Part shown: positions 53,707 through 61,642 of the stretch, in pieces
Numbering within the stretch: the stretch's first letter is position 1
Layout: every line of letters starts with the position of its first letter
Source of the DNA: Chitinophagaceae bacterium
Lineage (GTDB): Bacteria; Bacteroidota; Bacteroidia; Chitinophagales; Chitinophagaceae
NCBI GenBank assembly: GCA_016720775.1
Contig: JADKJX010000001.1
Span: 1,410,501-1,474,500, forward strand
Direction of reading: 5' to 3'
Length of the DNA: 64,000 bases
The notes under the pieces: model-generated
Told to the model about the DNA's origin: nothing
Databases searched by the model: none
What the model saw: only the letters and a program-made list of their open reading frames with translations
Made by a program: the position numbers and the translations under genes

Positions 53707-54738
53707 TTATTTTATTGCCCGCTTTGCTTTTTCCAGTTCATCGCCGCCAATTCTTTTTTCGGGTGGAATGTAACGGTAGCCAAACAGGTCGTAGATGCTT
53801 TGCTCGGTTTCTCCTGCCAGCCGTTTGCCTGTCTTGTTTTCAAACACACCGTATTCATTCATCTTCCAGTTCTTTTGTTTTGCGTTCAGCCTAAGTTTGA
53901 TATTATGTTCTTTGCTGCCGGTAAAATAAAAAAGTGCAGAACCGTATTGCGACGCTTCCACCACCCGTATGTCAACCTGCATGTAGCTGTTGTAAAGCTG
54001 CACACTTGCTTTTGTTTCACCCGCTGCCAGTACTTTTTCAACCAGTGGCAGTTTGATAAACTGATCAATAATGCGCCGGTGGTCTTTCTTTTTTGCCACG
54101 ATGATGATATCAATATCACCGATGGTTTCCTTTTTCCGGCGGATGCTGCCTGCAATTTCAGCTTTTTCAACGGCGGGTATTTTTTTTATTTCGTTTAATA
54201 TGCTGGTTGCAAGGGCAAGCGCTTCTTTTAAAGGAATTCTTTTTTTCTCTTTATCCGGCTTTAATAGTTCTTCCAGCTTTTCAATTTTCTTTGCCGCAAA
54301 GCCTTTTACCTTATTCAGTTTCCCCTGAGCGATCGCTTTGGCCAGTTCTGTCCTGGTATTCACCTTTAGTTCATCGTGCAGCATTCTTATGGTTGCGGGC
54401 CCGATGCCCTCTACTTCCATCAGTTCCAGCAGATCCTGCGGCACTTTTCTTTTAAGTTTTTCAAAAGCAGCAATTTTACCGCTGTGTTCATACTCTACTA
54501 TTTTTTGGGCAATACTTTCACCAATTCCTTTCAGTTTATCAAGTGCTTTTATGTCGTCACCAAAAGCATCCACCGGTTCACTCATATTGGCCAGCACTTT
54601 GCCGGCATCTGCATAGGCCCGGGCACGGAACCTTTCGGCTTTACCAAGATATGCATAGCAGGCAGCCATCTTGTGAAAGATGCAGGCCAGTTCGGCATTA
54701 TGCCGGAATGGAGGGTCTTTTAAAACAGGTACAGCCAT
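53707..54738 (-). CDS. Family-X DNA polymerase (PolX-like) without the PHP domain
   Basis: The 343-residue protein (ATG at 54738) has an N-terminal 8-kDa-like helical domain with two helix-hairpin-helix motifs (LKGIGESIAQKI and VEGIGPATIRML). A nucleotidyltransferase palm follows with GSIRRKKETIGDIDIIIV, whose Asp pair forms the metal site, and a thumb. Bacterial PolX normally continues into a PHP exonuclease of about 250 residues; that part is absent and the protein ends cleanly. It would act in gap-filling repair. It lies directly upstream of the PLD gene. Confidence 0.85.
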   Translation of the reverse strand: MAVPVLKDPPFRHNAELACIFHKMAACYAYLGKAERFRARAYADAGKVLANMSEPVDAFGDDIKALDKLKGIGESIAQKIVEYEHSGKIAAFEKLKRKVPQDLLELMEVEGIGPATIRMLHDELKVNTRTELAKAIAQGKLNKVKGFAAKKIEKLEELLKPDKEKKRIPLKEALALATSILNEIKKIPAVEKAEIAGSIRRKKETIGDIDIIIVAKKKDHRRIIDQFIKLPLVEKVLAAGETKASVQLYNSYMQVDIRVVEASQYGSALFYFTGSKEHNIKLRLNAKQKNWKMNEYGVFENKTGKRLAGETEQSIYDLFGYRYIPPEKRIGGDELEKAKRAIK

Positions 54739-54791
54739 AATTATTAAAGTTAGCAACCTGCATGGCGCTCTTTACTGAGAAGAATCATAAT

Positions 54792-54809
54792 TAACTGTGA
54801 TTACAGTTA
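54792..54809. promoter_or_regulatory. Perfect inverted repeat between polX and the baeRF gene
   Basis: TAACTGT-GATT-ACAGTTA, with 7-bp arms, lies in the 120-bp divergent region. A -7-like TACATTTA (54833-54840) for the plus-strand gene starts 32.5 bp from its centre. A minus-strand TAACTTTA at 54745-54752 may serve polX. Confidence 0.55.
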
Positions 54810-54859
54810 TAGAAAAATATAAGTATGAAGGATACATTTAGTTATTCAATTTACACATT

Positions 54860-55957
54860 ATGACACAGATATTCTCCCCCGACGAAAAAGCCGTTTTGAG
54901 TGCAGTGAAATACCTGCCGGCCATCTCAATAATAATGCCTTTTGAGCCAAAGATCAGCCTTAGGTCCGACCTGGAGTACCGGCTGAAGATGGCATTAAGT
55001 AAGGTGGAAAAGGAACTGATGAATACTTATCCTTCCGAAAAGGCCTTGCCTGTACTGGACCGGTTGCGGCACCTTATGAGTGAAATTAATTTCAATACCC
55101 ATAAAAAAAGTATTGCCATTTTCATTTCGCCCATCATGGAAAAAATGTTTTACCTCGATATGCCCGTTGCCGAAAAGATCATCGTTGACGAAACATTTGA
55201 GATCCGTGACCTGGTGTATCAAAAAAAACAGGATATGCAATACCTGGTGCTGATGCTCAGTGCCAAACGATCCATCATGTTCCTGGCCAACGGTTCCGAC
55301 ATGCACCTGGTGAAATCCAATTTGGCAGATCATGTGATTCTTTCAGAAAAAGATCTGTCAGAACGGGTTGCCAATTTCGCTGACCCCGACAGCAGGACAG
55401 AAATAGAACTCGGTAAATTTCTACGCCAGATGGACGATGACCTTAGCCTGATGTTAAAAGCTTACCCATTTCCTGTTTTTGTAATGGGTGCCGATAGAGT
55501 GCTGGGCCATTATAAAAAACTCACAAAGCATACACATGAGATAACAGAATTCATACAGGGCAATTATGAAGAGTTGCCTGAGCCGGAAATATTTAAATTG
55601 GTACAGCCGCATGTAAGCAACTGGAAGCATGTGAAACAACTTGATCTTTTGCGCCAGCTGGAAAAAGCAATGGGCGCAAAGAAACTGGCTCATGGCATGG
55701 AAGAAGTATGGCAGGCTGCCACACACAAGAATTGCCGGCTGTTACTTGTAGAAAAGAATTTCATGTATCCCGCCCGGCAGGGTGCCGACCCGGATATTAT
55801 TTATAAAGAAGAGTTGCCGACCAATTATCCTTTTTACATAAAAGATGCCGTGGATGATGTGATCCAGAAAGTGCTGGAAAACGGCGGCGATGTGGAATTC
55901 ACAGACGATGGCGTACTGGATGAGTTTGGTCACATAGCGTTAATACAGTATTATTAA
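54860..55957 (+). CDS. baeRF family (bacterial eRF1-like) protein
   Basis: The 365-residue soluble protein has an N-terminal domain with KYLPAISIIMPFEP, a central VLMLSAKRSIMFLANG segment, and a C-terminal region. That region contains LLLVEKNFMYPA and ends VLENGGDVEFTDDGVLDEFGHIALIQYY. The last part is the L7Ae-like third domain of eRF1/Pelota proteins, as in the bacterial-archaeal eRF1 families reported in comparative studies to associate with ribosome hibernation. No GGQ peptide-release motif is seen, so it should bind ribosomes rather than release peptides. The usp gene follows after 28 bp. Confidence 0.75.
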   Translation: MTQIFSPDEKAVLSAVKYLPAISIIMPFEPKISLRSDLEYRLKMALSKVEKELMNTYPSEKALPVLDRLRHLMSEINFNTHKKSIAIFISPIMEKMFYLDMPVAEKIIVDETFEIRDLVYQKKQDMQYLVLMLSAKRSIMFLANGSDMHLVKSNLADHVILSEKDLSERVANFADPDSRTEIELGKFLRQMDDDLSLMLKAYPFPVFVMGADRVLGHYKKLTKHTHEITEFIQGNYEELPEPEIFKLVQPHVSNWKHVKQLDLLRQLEKAMGAKKLAHGMEEVWQAATHKNCRLLLVEKNFMYPARQGADPDIIYKEELPTNYPFYIKDAVDDVIQKVLENGGDVEFTDDGVLDEFGHIALIQYY

Positions 55958-55985
55958 TTTTGTGTTTAAAATAAAAAATACACAC

Positions 55986-56807
55986 ATGAAAAATATTCTT
56001 GTTGCCGTTGACTTTTCAGAATCATCCCGGAAAGCAATGGACTATGCGGCTGCTTTGGCCAAATCATTTAATGCAAACATTGTTTTGCTGCATGCTTTTT
56101 ACATACCGGTGCCGGTGGGCGACGTACCCGGGTATATTCCTTTGTCCTTTGCCGAAGTGCAGGAAGAAAATGAAGCATTGCTTCAGCGTGAAATTGAATA
56201 CATGGCCGGTAAGTATGAGGTCCGTACAGATGGTTATGTACGGAACGGATTTGCAACAGCGGTCATTAATGATGTGGCAGCAGAGGTTAATCCCAGCCTG
56301 GTGGTGATGGGAATGAAGGGTGCCGGAAAGTCTTCGGGCATATTCGGCAGCACGGTAATTTCGGCCATCCGTAAAGTTAAACTTCCCTTGCTTGTTATTC
56401 CAGCCGATGCGGAATTCAGTTTTATTAAGCACATCAGCTTTGCCGCCGATTTTAAAGAAAACCTGGGAGTTGAAAGGCTTGGCATACTGGAAGAAATAGC
56501 CGGGCATTTCAATGCCGATGTGCAGGTACTGCATGTGCAAAAAAATGAAGCATTCATGGCAGCGGGAGAAGCAGCCGGAAAAGTAGGGGCTGATGTTGCT
56601 TTCAGCCGGATGAAGCACAGTTTCCATACCATGGTGGATGAAGACGTGGAAAGAGGGATTACTGATTTTATCTCAACCAATGCCACCGACCTGCTGGTGA
56701 TGGTGGCTCACCATCATAATCTTTTTGAACGGCTGTTTGGAAAAGAACATACCCGGCTCATCGCTTATACCACCCGGGTGCCGTTGCTGGTCTTGCATGA
56801 TGCCTAA
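55986..56807 (+). CDS. Universal stress protein, two UspA domains, ATP-binding type
   Basis: The ATG at 55986 gives MKNILVAVDFSESSRKAMDY, a typical UspA start, and 273 residues. The first domain ends with GMKGAGKSSGIFGSTVISAI, the complete ATP-binding motif G-x2-G-x9-G-S. The second domain (VLHVQKNEAFM, LLVMVAHHHNLFERLFG) lacks these glycines. So one half may bind ATP and the other may regulate. It is downstream of the baeRF gene in one operon. Confidence 0.9.
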   Translation: MKNILVAVDFSESSRKAMDYAAALAKSFNANIVLLHAFYIPVPVGDVPGYIPLSFAEVQEENEALLQREIEYMAGKYEVRTDGYVRNGFATAVINDVAAEVNPSLVVMGMKGAGKSSGIFGSTVISAIRKVKLPLLVIPADAEFSFIKHISFAADFKENLGVERLGILEEIAGHFNADVQVLHVQKNEAFMAAGEAAGKVGADVAFSRMKHSFHTMVDEDVERGITDFISTNATDLLVMVAHHHNLFERLFGKEHTRLIAYTTRVPLLVLHDA

Positions 56808-56823
56808 GATTCTTAAATCCCAT

Positions 56824-56855
56824 ATAAAATAGCTGACAAGAGTCAGCTATTTTAT
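56824..56855. terminator. Long perfect hairpin between usp and hsp20
   Basis: A 14-bp stem from ATAAAATAGCTGAC to GTCAGCTATTTTAT encloses AAGA. It can end the usp transcript, with the T run inside the 3' arm. Its core TGAC-AAGA-GTCA is also the same dyad as found upstream of the usp gene at 50.2 kb, about 108 bp before the hsp20 ATG. Confidence 0.6.
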
Positions 56856-56933
56856 TGACGACCATCCTTTTTTTTACGGCTTTCGTGATTATAACTTACA
56901 TACTGTAAAAATCATTCAACAACAATAAAAAAC

Positions 56934-56942
56934 AAAGGAGGT
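56934..56942 (+). promoter_or_regulatory. Strong Shine-Dalgarno sequence of hsp20
   Basis: AAAGGAGGT lies 4 nt before the ATG at 56947. Only rpsU has a similar SD in this window. Confidence 0.75.
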
Positions 56943-56946
56943 TGCT

Positions 56947-57398
56947 ATGTCAACAAAAACATTAGTAAGAACGGGTGACCTGATGCCATCTGTTTTCAAT
57001 GATTTCTTCAAGCCATGGAATAACTGGTTTGATATGAATAATGGAGGTAGCCTTTGGGGCAATATGCTCACCATCCCTGCGGTGAACATTGTTGAGAACA
57101 AGGATGATTTTAAATTTCCCTTGCCGTACCCGGCATGAAGAAGGAAGATTTTAAGATTGATGTGGAAGGTGATATGCTTACCATCAGCGCCGAAACCAAA
57201 GAAGAAAAAGAGGAGAAAGAGAAAAAGTTTACCCGTAAGGAGTTCAGCTATTCTTCTTTCAGCCGCAGTTTCACCATTCCTGTGGGAACCAGGGCCGATA
57301 AGATCGATGCCCGTTATGAGGACGGAGTATTGAAACTGTTGAGCCCCAAAACCGAAGAAACCAGGAAACTTGAGGCTAAACACATAGCCGTTAAGTAG
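56947..57398 (+). CDS. Hsp20/alpha-crystallin family small heat shock protein (one-base frameshift near 57114)
   Basis: Small heat shock proteins hold unfolded proteins. The N-terminus (LMPSVFNDFFKPWNNWFDM) and TIPAVNIVENKDDFK are followed by an out-of-frame segment. Adding one base between 57114 and 57115 restores a typical crystallin domain, running through V-x-L-A-V-P-G into MKKEDFKIDVEGDMLTISAE, with RSFTIPVG and YEDGVLKLLSPK near the end. In the sequence as given, the first ORF stops at 57138. A terminator follows. The strong SD and nearby usp and baeRF genes fit a stress-induced gene. Confidence 0.9.
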
Positions 57399-57422
57399 CA
57401 GGCTTCTGTCCTGCCTAATAAT

Positions 57423-57450
57423 ACCCTGCCGTACAGGGCGGCAGGGTTTT
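57423..57450 (+). terminator. Terminator after hsp20
   Basis: A 9-bp stem ACCCTGCCG/CGGCAGGGT is followed by T residues. Confidence 0.88.
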
Positions 57451-57488
57451 TCTATTCTCAGTAATTAAGAACAATAAAAATTCTGGTT

Positions 57489-58121
57489 ATGAAAAACAAT
57501 ATAATGATCGCCGGTATTTTTCTGCTGCTGTTTACCGGTTGCTCCAGTTCCCGGATAACGAGTTCATGGAGCGCTGCAGATGCCAGTCCCAAAAAATATA
57601 ATAAGGTGATGGTACTTGGTTTGATACGGGACCAGGACCGGAGTATCAGCGAATACATGGAAAAACATTTTGTGGACGACCTGAAAGACCTTGGGTACAA
57701 CGCCGTTTCTGCCCAGGTGCAGTTTGGGCCAAAGGCTTTTGAGAATATGTGTGAAAAAGATGCGGTAGATAAGATCAGGAGCAGCGGCGCCGATGCGGTG
57801 ATCACCATTGTACTGCTGGATAAATCAAAGGAACAGTATTATGTGCCGGCACAAAGGCAGAACCTGCCCCGGTCGGTTTATTATCGCCGCTTTGGTGGAT
57901 ATTATACCACGATTTACGATCGTATCTATTCCCCCGGGTATTATGTAACCGATACCAAGTATTTCTGGGAAAGCAATTTGTATGATATGACCACCAAAGA
58001 CCTGGTATATTCCGTGCAGACAGAATCCTTCGATCCCAACTCATCAGAAAGCATGGGCCATGAATACGGGAAACTGATTGTGGAGAATATGGTGAAGAAG
58101 AATGTATTGATAAAACAATGA
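57489..58121 (+). CDS. DUF4136-like lipoprotein
   Basis: The 210-residue protein has a lipoprotein signal with lipobox LFTGC followed by SSS. The body has KVMVLGLIRDQDRSISEYMEKHF, then a segment with many Tyr and Arg residues (RSVYYRRFGGYYTTIYDRIY), and a late TTKDLVYSVQTESFDP. This resembles DUF4136-type or related outer-membrane lipoproteins, but I am not certain of the family. It is likely at the outer membrane and its function is unknown. It is flanked by terminators on both sides, so it is a single-gene unit. Confidence 0.65.
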   Translation: MKNNIMIAGIFLLLFTGCSSSRITSSWSAADASPKKYNKVMVLGLIRDQDRSISEYMEKHFVDDLKDLGYNAVSAQVQFGPKAFENMCEKDAVDKIRSSGADAVITIVLLDKSKEQYYVPAQRQNLPRSVYYRRFGGYYTTIYDRIYSPGYYVTDTKYFWESNLYDMTTKDLVYSVQTESFDPNSSESMGHEYGKLIVENMVKKNVLIKQ

Positions 58122-58147
58122 TAAACTAAGCGTACGAGCAGTTTAAT

Positions 58148-58181
58148 AATAATAAAGCAGCCTTATGGCTGCTTTATTATT
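58148..58181. terminator. Bidirectional terminator
   Basis: A perfect 15-bp stem from AATAATAAAGCAGCC to GGCTGCTTTATTATT with loop TTAT. A-rich and T-rich ends let it work for both converging genes. Confidence 0.85.
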
Positions 58182-58228
58182 GAGTTCATACTTCATGCTT
58201 ACGCTCATTAAGGTCAGGAACACAACCC

Positions 58229-58678
58229 TTATCTTTTCTCAAAACGACCCGTGAGCTTTTTTATTTTAATGCGGTACATGATATGCTTCACCAGGTTGCT
58301 GTCGTCTATCTTCCCTTTTTCTTCATGTTCGTGTGCGTGAACAGTGCTGCTGGTTATTAATGGGAATACCCTGTTAAAGAGTATGTCCCTCGCTTTTTCC
58401 GCATTTTTGTTTTTCAGTTCCTGGAACTCGCCAAACACCTGCACAGACTTCCAGTTTCTCATATCGGACATGATATCCACTTCAAAACATACTTTGGGGT
58501 TTTTCCGGAGCATATTCAGTTTCATACCTTCATTGACCTGTCCATAAATGAAATCTCCGTCATATGTGAAGGTAAGGGGAACGATGTAGGGTTGCCTGCC
58601 ATCTGTACATGCCAACCTGCCCAATACCTGGCTGGACAATACATTCTTTATTTCAATATCGTTCAGTTCGCCTAACAT
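58229..58678 (-). CDS. Pyridoxamine 5'-phosphate oxidase-like flavin-binding protein
   Basis: The 149-residue protein has the split-barrel FMN-binding fold: VLSSQVLGRLACTDGRQPYIVPLTF, YGQVNEGMKLNMLRKNPKVCFEVD and WKSVQVFGEF. It resembles the NimA/PNPOx-like group of small flavin reductases rather than the true biosynthetic oxidase. The natural substrate is unknown. A consensus -7 element and an Fnr-type dyad lie just upstream, suggesting induction at low oxygen. Confidence 0.88.
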   Translation of the reverse strand: MLGELNDIEIKNVLSSQVLGRLACTDGRQPYIVPLTFTYDGDFIYGQVNEGMKLNMLRKNPKVCFEVDIMSDMRNWKSVQVFGEFQELKNKNAEKARDILFNRVFPLITSSTVHAHEHEEKGKIDDSNLVKHIMYRIKIKKLTGRFEKR

Positions 58679-58696
58679 ATAATTAATATTGTGTTA

Positions 58697-58704
58697 CAAA
58701 TATA
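58697..58704 (-). promoter_or_regulatory. -7 element of the PNPOx-like gene
   Basis: On the minus strand this reads TATATTTG, an exact TAnnTTTG match. Confidence 0.7.
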
Positions 58705-58727
58705 TCGTGCTGTACAAGCGCCGGAAA

Positions 58728-58739
58728 TGATAAGCATCA
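58728..58739 (-). promoter_or_regulatory. Fnr-type box of the PNPOx-like gene
   Basis: TGAT-AAGC-ATCA matches the core of the Fnr consensus TTGAT-N4-ATCAA. The centre is exactly 29.5 bp upstream of the first base of the -7 element. Confidence 0.65.
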
Positions 58740-58811
58740 GTTTTTTTAATAACCCTGCTCATTGAAATAAAATTGTGAATGCCCTTACCTTGTATACTAA
58801 TTTATGATGCA

Positions 58812-58994
58812 ATGAACAACGATCCTAAAAAGATACCTGAGATACTGCCGCCCATGCCAGACCCGGAAATACATCCCGATGCAATTCCTGACATGCCCAT
58901 TTTGCCGGAGGAAGATCCGGATATTATTCCGGATGAAGACCCGTTTGAAAATCCGCCGCCCTTTGAAGTGCCTGAGCCGGGTGAAGCGCCTTAA
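58812..58994 (+). CDS. Short acidic proline-rich protein
   Basis: The 60-residue protein (MNNDPKKIPEILPPMPDPEI onward) consists almost wholly of Pro, Asp, Glu and Ile in P-E/D-x-x-P repeats. It has no signal peptide or domain that I recognise. It is probably disordered. A longer start 11 codons upstream is possible but starts with unrelated hydrophobic residues. The reading frame lacks stop codons only over this short length, so it is a modest-confidence gene. Confidence 0.6.
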   Translation: MNNDPKKIPEILPPMPDPEIHPDAIPDMPILPEEDPDIIPDEDPFENPPPFEVPEPGEAP

Positions 58995-59005
58995 GACAAA
59001 TTAAA

Positions 59006-59400
59006 ATGAAAAATTGAGAACACTATTATTCATACTGGTTTGTTTTGTTGCAATCACATCGCTGGTGTCCGGCATTCTTATTATCACTCATCCCGATGGC
59101 AGCGTGATGCAGATGTCGGTAGACTTACTAAAAACATCTCCTTTCAAAAATTTCCTGGTACCGGGAATTGTGCTCACCGTTCTTGTTGGGGGCACCAATT
59201 TGCTGGCGGCATTCTTTAATATGAAAAGAAGTGCGAACCGCTACAACTGGGCACTTGCAGGCGGTGTTATGATCAGCGGCTGGACAGTTGTTCAAATGAT
59301 CCTGATCAATACAATTTTCTGGCTGCAGTTTGTATACCTGGGTATTGGCATTGTGATCATGCTCATTGCTTACCAGTTAAAAGGCAAGGCATTGATCTGA
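59006..59400 (+). CDS. Small four-helix membrane protein (probable one-base deletion at its start)
   Basis: The main ORF begins at a TTG (59014) and reads MRTLLFILVCFVAITSLVSG, with four hydrophobic helices and 128 residues. An ATG lies 8 bp upstream at 59006 in another frame (ATG AAA AAT TGA). Adding one A to the AAAAA run would give MKKLRTLLFILVC, a more usual start. This suggests a homopolymer error or a real shift. No domain is recognised. Confidence 0.65.
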
Positions 59401-59464
59401 GTATTGAATACATTTTTTTGAATCACATAACCACATAGTAAATATAGAAAGTAAACTATGTTGT

Positions 59465-60532
59465 TCAATCTTTCTTATTCTTCTTCACCTCATTTCTTCT
59501 TATCAGCACATTCAATGCTTCCCACTCCGGCACATTATCGGTCACCAGTTTAAGCATGCCTAAGAACGGGATGAATAAGATCATTCCGCTTACTCCCCAC
59601 AAAATACCGCCGGCTATGATGGCAACCAGCGTTGCCCATGTACTTATATTGAGCTGAGTGGCTACTACACGGGGAAAGATAACATTGGCTTCAAGGTACT
59701 GTACAAAAACAAATACGCCAACAACGCCGATGGGATACCAGATGCTGTCTTTTGTTATCCAGGCGATGGTGATGGGGAGCAATGCACTTATAAAAATACC
59801 GATGTAGGGAATGATGGTCATGATTGCAGTAAGGAAACCAAAAAGAATGGCATGTTTTATACCCAATACAAGCAGGCCGATGCTGTTGAGGATGCCCACG
59901 ATGATATAAACGAACAGCATCCCCTTGATGAAATGAAAATAGGTGAGGATGGTCTGGCCAAGCACCTGGTGAAGCCTGTCGTTGTATTTATCACCAAGAA
60001 GTTTTTCCAGGAAGAGAACAAAATCTTTTCGGTTATAAAGAAACAAGGCAGCAAATACCGGTGTGATAAAAAGCGTGAACAGGCCTGAAACGGTTTTATT
60101 AAAAATACCGCTGATCAGATTGGGGGCATCCCCTGATAATTTTCCGGATAGTTCTTGTCCCCATTCATTCTGTGACGCGATGGAGATGTTGCCATTATTT
60201 TCCAGCCATTTCTGAAGATTGGCCAATGCCGGTTGCAGTTTGCTTTTCAGTTCGGGCAGGTCGTTGAGGAAGGCATTGAATTGCAGAGCAAGTAACCACA
60301 AAAGAACTGCAAATAACAGGAACACAATAAAAAGGCCCGTGGATATTGCCATGGTTTTTGAGAAGCCATGCTTTTCCAGCCAGCGGCATATGGGATATAA
60401 TACAATGGCAATGAACAGTCCGTAAAACATGGGCACAAAAAGTGTTTGCCCAAAATACAGAAGCAGGATGATGAGTATGGCAAGTGCAAGCCAGGCAGTT
60501 GCATTACCGGTATCTGTTCTTTGTTTTTCCAT
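59465..60532 (-). CDS. AI-2E family transporter (YdgG/TqsA-like)
   Basis: The 355-residue integral membrane protein (ATG at 60532) has about eight helices. It has the family features LFVPMFYGLFIAIVLYPI, then a soluble helical segment with LQKWLENNGN, and IMTIIPYIGIFISALLP near the end. The family was named after a proposed AI-2 exporter, but members also act as Na/Li-H antiporters and other exporters, so the substrate is open. An upstream ATG adding 70 residues runs through the promoter region and was rejected. A palindromic Fnr-type dyad lies upstream. Confidence 0.88.
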   Translation of the reverse strand: MEKQRTDTGNATAWLALAILIILLLYFGQTLFVPMFYGLFIAIVLYPICRWLEKHGFSKTMAISTGLFIVFLLFAVLLWLLALQFNAFLNDLPELKSKLQPALANLQKWLENNGNISIASQNEWGQELSGKLSGDAPNLISGIFNKTVSGLFTLFITPVFAALFLYNRKDFVLFLEKLLGDKYNDRLHQVLGQTILTYFHFIKGMLFVYIIVGILNSIGLLVLGIKHAILFGFLTAIMTIIPYIGIFISALLPITIAWITKDSIWYPIGVVGVFVFVQYLEANVIFPRVVATQLNISTWATLVAIIAGGILWGVSGMILFIPFLGMLKLVTDNVPEWEALNVLIRRNEVKKNKKD

Positions 60533-60601
60533 AATGTATTGATCGGTCTTGCAAGTTCTTATTATCCGGCCCCGAATAAAATGAGCAATATGGGCCACAA
60601 T

Positions 60602-60617
60602 GCTGATGATCATCAGC
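60602..60617. promoter_or_regulatory. Perfect 16-bp palindrome with an Fnr-type core
   Basis: GCTGATGATCATCAGC contains TGAT-GATC-ATCA. A weak -7-like TTTATTCG on the minus strand begins 29.5 bp from its centre, upstream of the AI-2E gene. The region is shared with the divergent L,D-transpeptidase gene. Confidence 0.55.
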
Positions 60618-60765
60618 GATTCAAGTAATGGTGCCTTGGAAATCCGTATCAAGCTGGTGTGAAAAATGACAATTTCATGATGTGGGAGCTTCTTTTTTAA
60701 CAATATAAAAACATGATAACAACCGATCTTTGCGGTGTTCAATCAAAGCATGAAAAAATAACGGA

Positions 60766-61530
60766 ATGAAAAGATCCGGCCTTATTCTATTCACAATACT
60801 GACATCTGCAGCGTACCTGCCGCTTGTATCTGCAAAGAGCAAAGCTTCAGTAAAGCATTATGTACTGCCGGAAATTAAACCCGGCGAAGATTCCCTGCTC
60901 AATACACCCGAAAAGAAAAAGATCAGCAATGTTTCTTTTTTATACGATAACCTGCAACTTGGCGAGAAGGGTCTTAGTCGCCAGGCATTTGAGTATGCCA
61001 TGCAGGGCTTTGAATACCTGAAGCAGAATGGTGATATTGACAATGATGATGTGATCTCTATTGTTGATTTCAGCCTGCCTTCTTCTGCAAAGCGGTTATT
61101 TGTGATCGACCGCAGCAACAATAAAATATTATACTACACGTATGTGGCTCATGGCCATAACTCCGGACTGGAATATGCCAACCAGTTCTCTAACCAACCC
61201 GAAAGCAATAAAAGCAGCCTGGGTTTTTATAAAACACTCAGCACCTACATGGGTGATAATGGGTATTCCTTACGCCTGGAAGGTTTGGAAAAAGGGATCA
61301 ACGACAATGCCAACCGCCGCGATATTGTGATACACGGTGCCGCTTATGTAAGCGAAGGACTGATACGTACACAGGGCTATATCGGGCGCAGCTGGGGTTG
61401 CCCTGCATTGCCTGAGAAGCTGCATAAGCCGATCATAGATAAGATAAAGAATGGCAGTTGTTTGTTTATCTATGCAAAGGATAAAGCTTATCAAAGCAAG
61501 TCAAGGATCCTGAAAGCAACACTTGCTTAG
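60766..61530 (+). CDS. Murein L,D-transpeptidase catalytic domain protein (YkuD_2 type)
   Basis: The 254-residue protein has a signal peptide (MKRSGLILFTILTSAAYLPL) and a YkuD_2 domain. The domain carries LFVIDRSNNKILYYTYVAHG, the conserved DIVIHGAAYV with catalytic His, and RSWGCPALP with the catalytic Cys. It modifies peptidoglycan in the periplasm. It is divergent from the AI-2E transporter and is the second L,D-transpeptidase in the window. Confidence 0.9.
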   Translation: MKRSGLILFTILTSAAYLPLVSAKSKASVKHYVLPEIKPGEDSLLNTPEKKKISNVSFLYDNLQLGEKGLSRQAFEYAMQGFEYLKQNGDIDNDDVISIVDFSLPSSAKRLFVIDRSNNKILYYTYVAHGHNSGLEYANQFSNQPESNKSSLGFYKTLSTYMGDNGYSLRLEGLEKGINDNANRRDIVIHGAAYVSEGLIRTQGYIGRSWGCPALPEKLHKPIIDKIKNGSCLFIYAKDKAYQSKSRILKATLA

Positions 61531-61592
61531 TTCTTCAACCCCCTCACCAAACCAACCATTGTATTGACAGGTAAGGCTGCAAAATATTTTAA

Positions 61593-61642
61593 GGCTAAAT
61601 TGTACGAATTTTATCGTATATTGAATTGTAATTCATTTAGCC
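61593..61642 (+). promoter_or_regulatory. Inverted repeat ending at the tlpA-like start codon
   Basis: GGCTAAAT (61593-61600) is the exact reverse complement of ATTTAGCC (61635-61642), whose last base touches the ATG. It could form a stem in the leader or be an operator. A TATATTGA near 61617 might be a -7 element, in which case only the right arm is transcribed. Confidence 0.35.
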
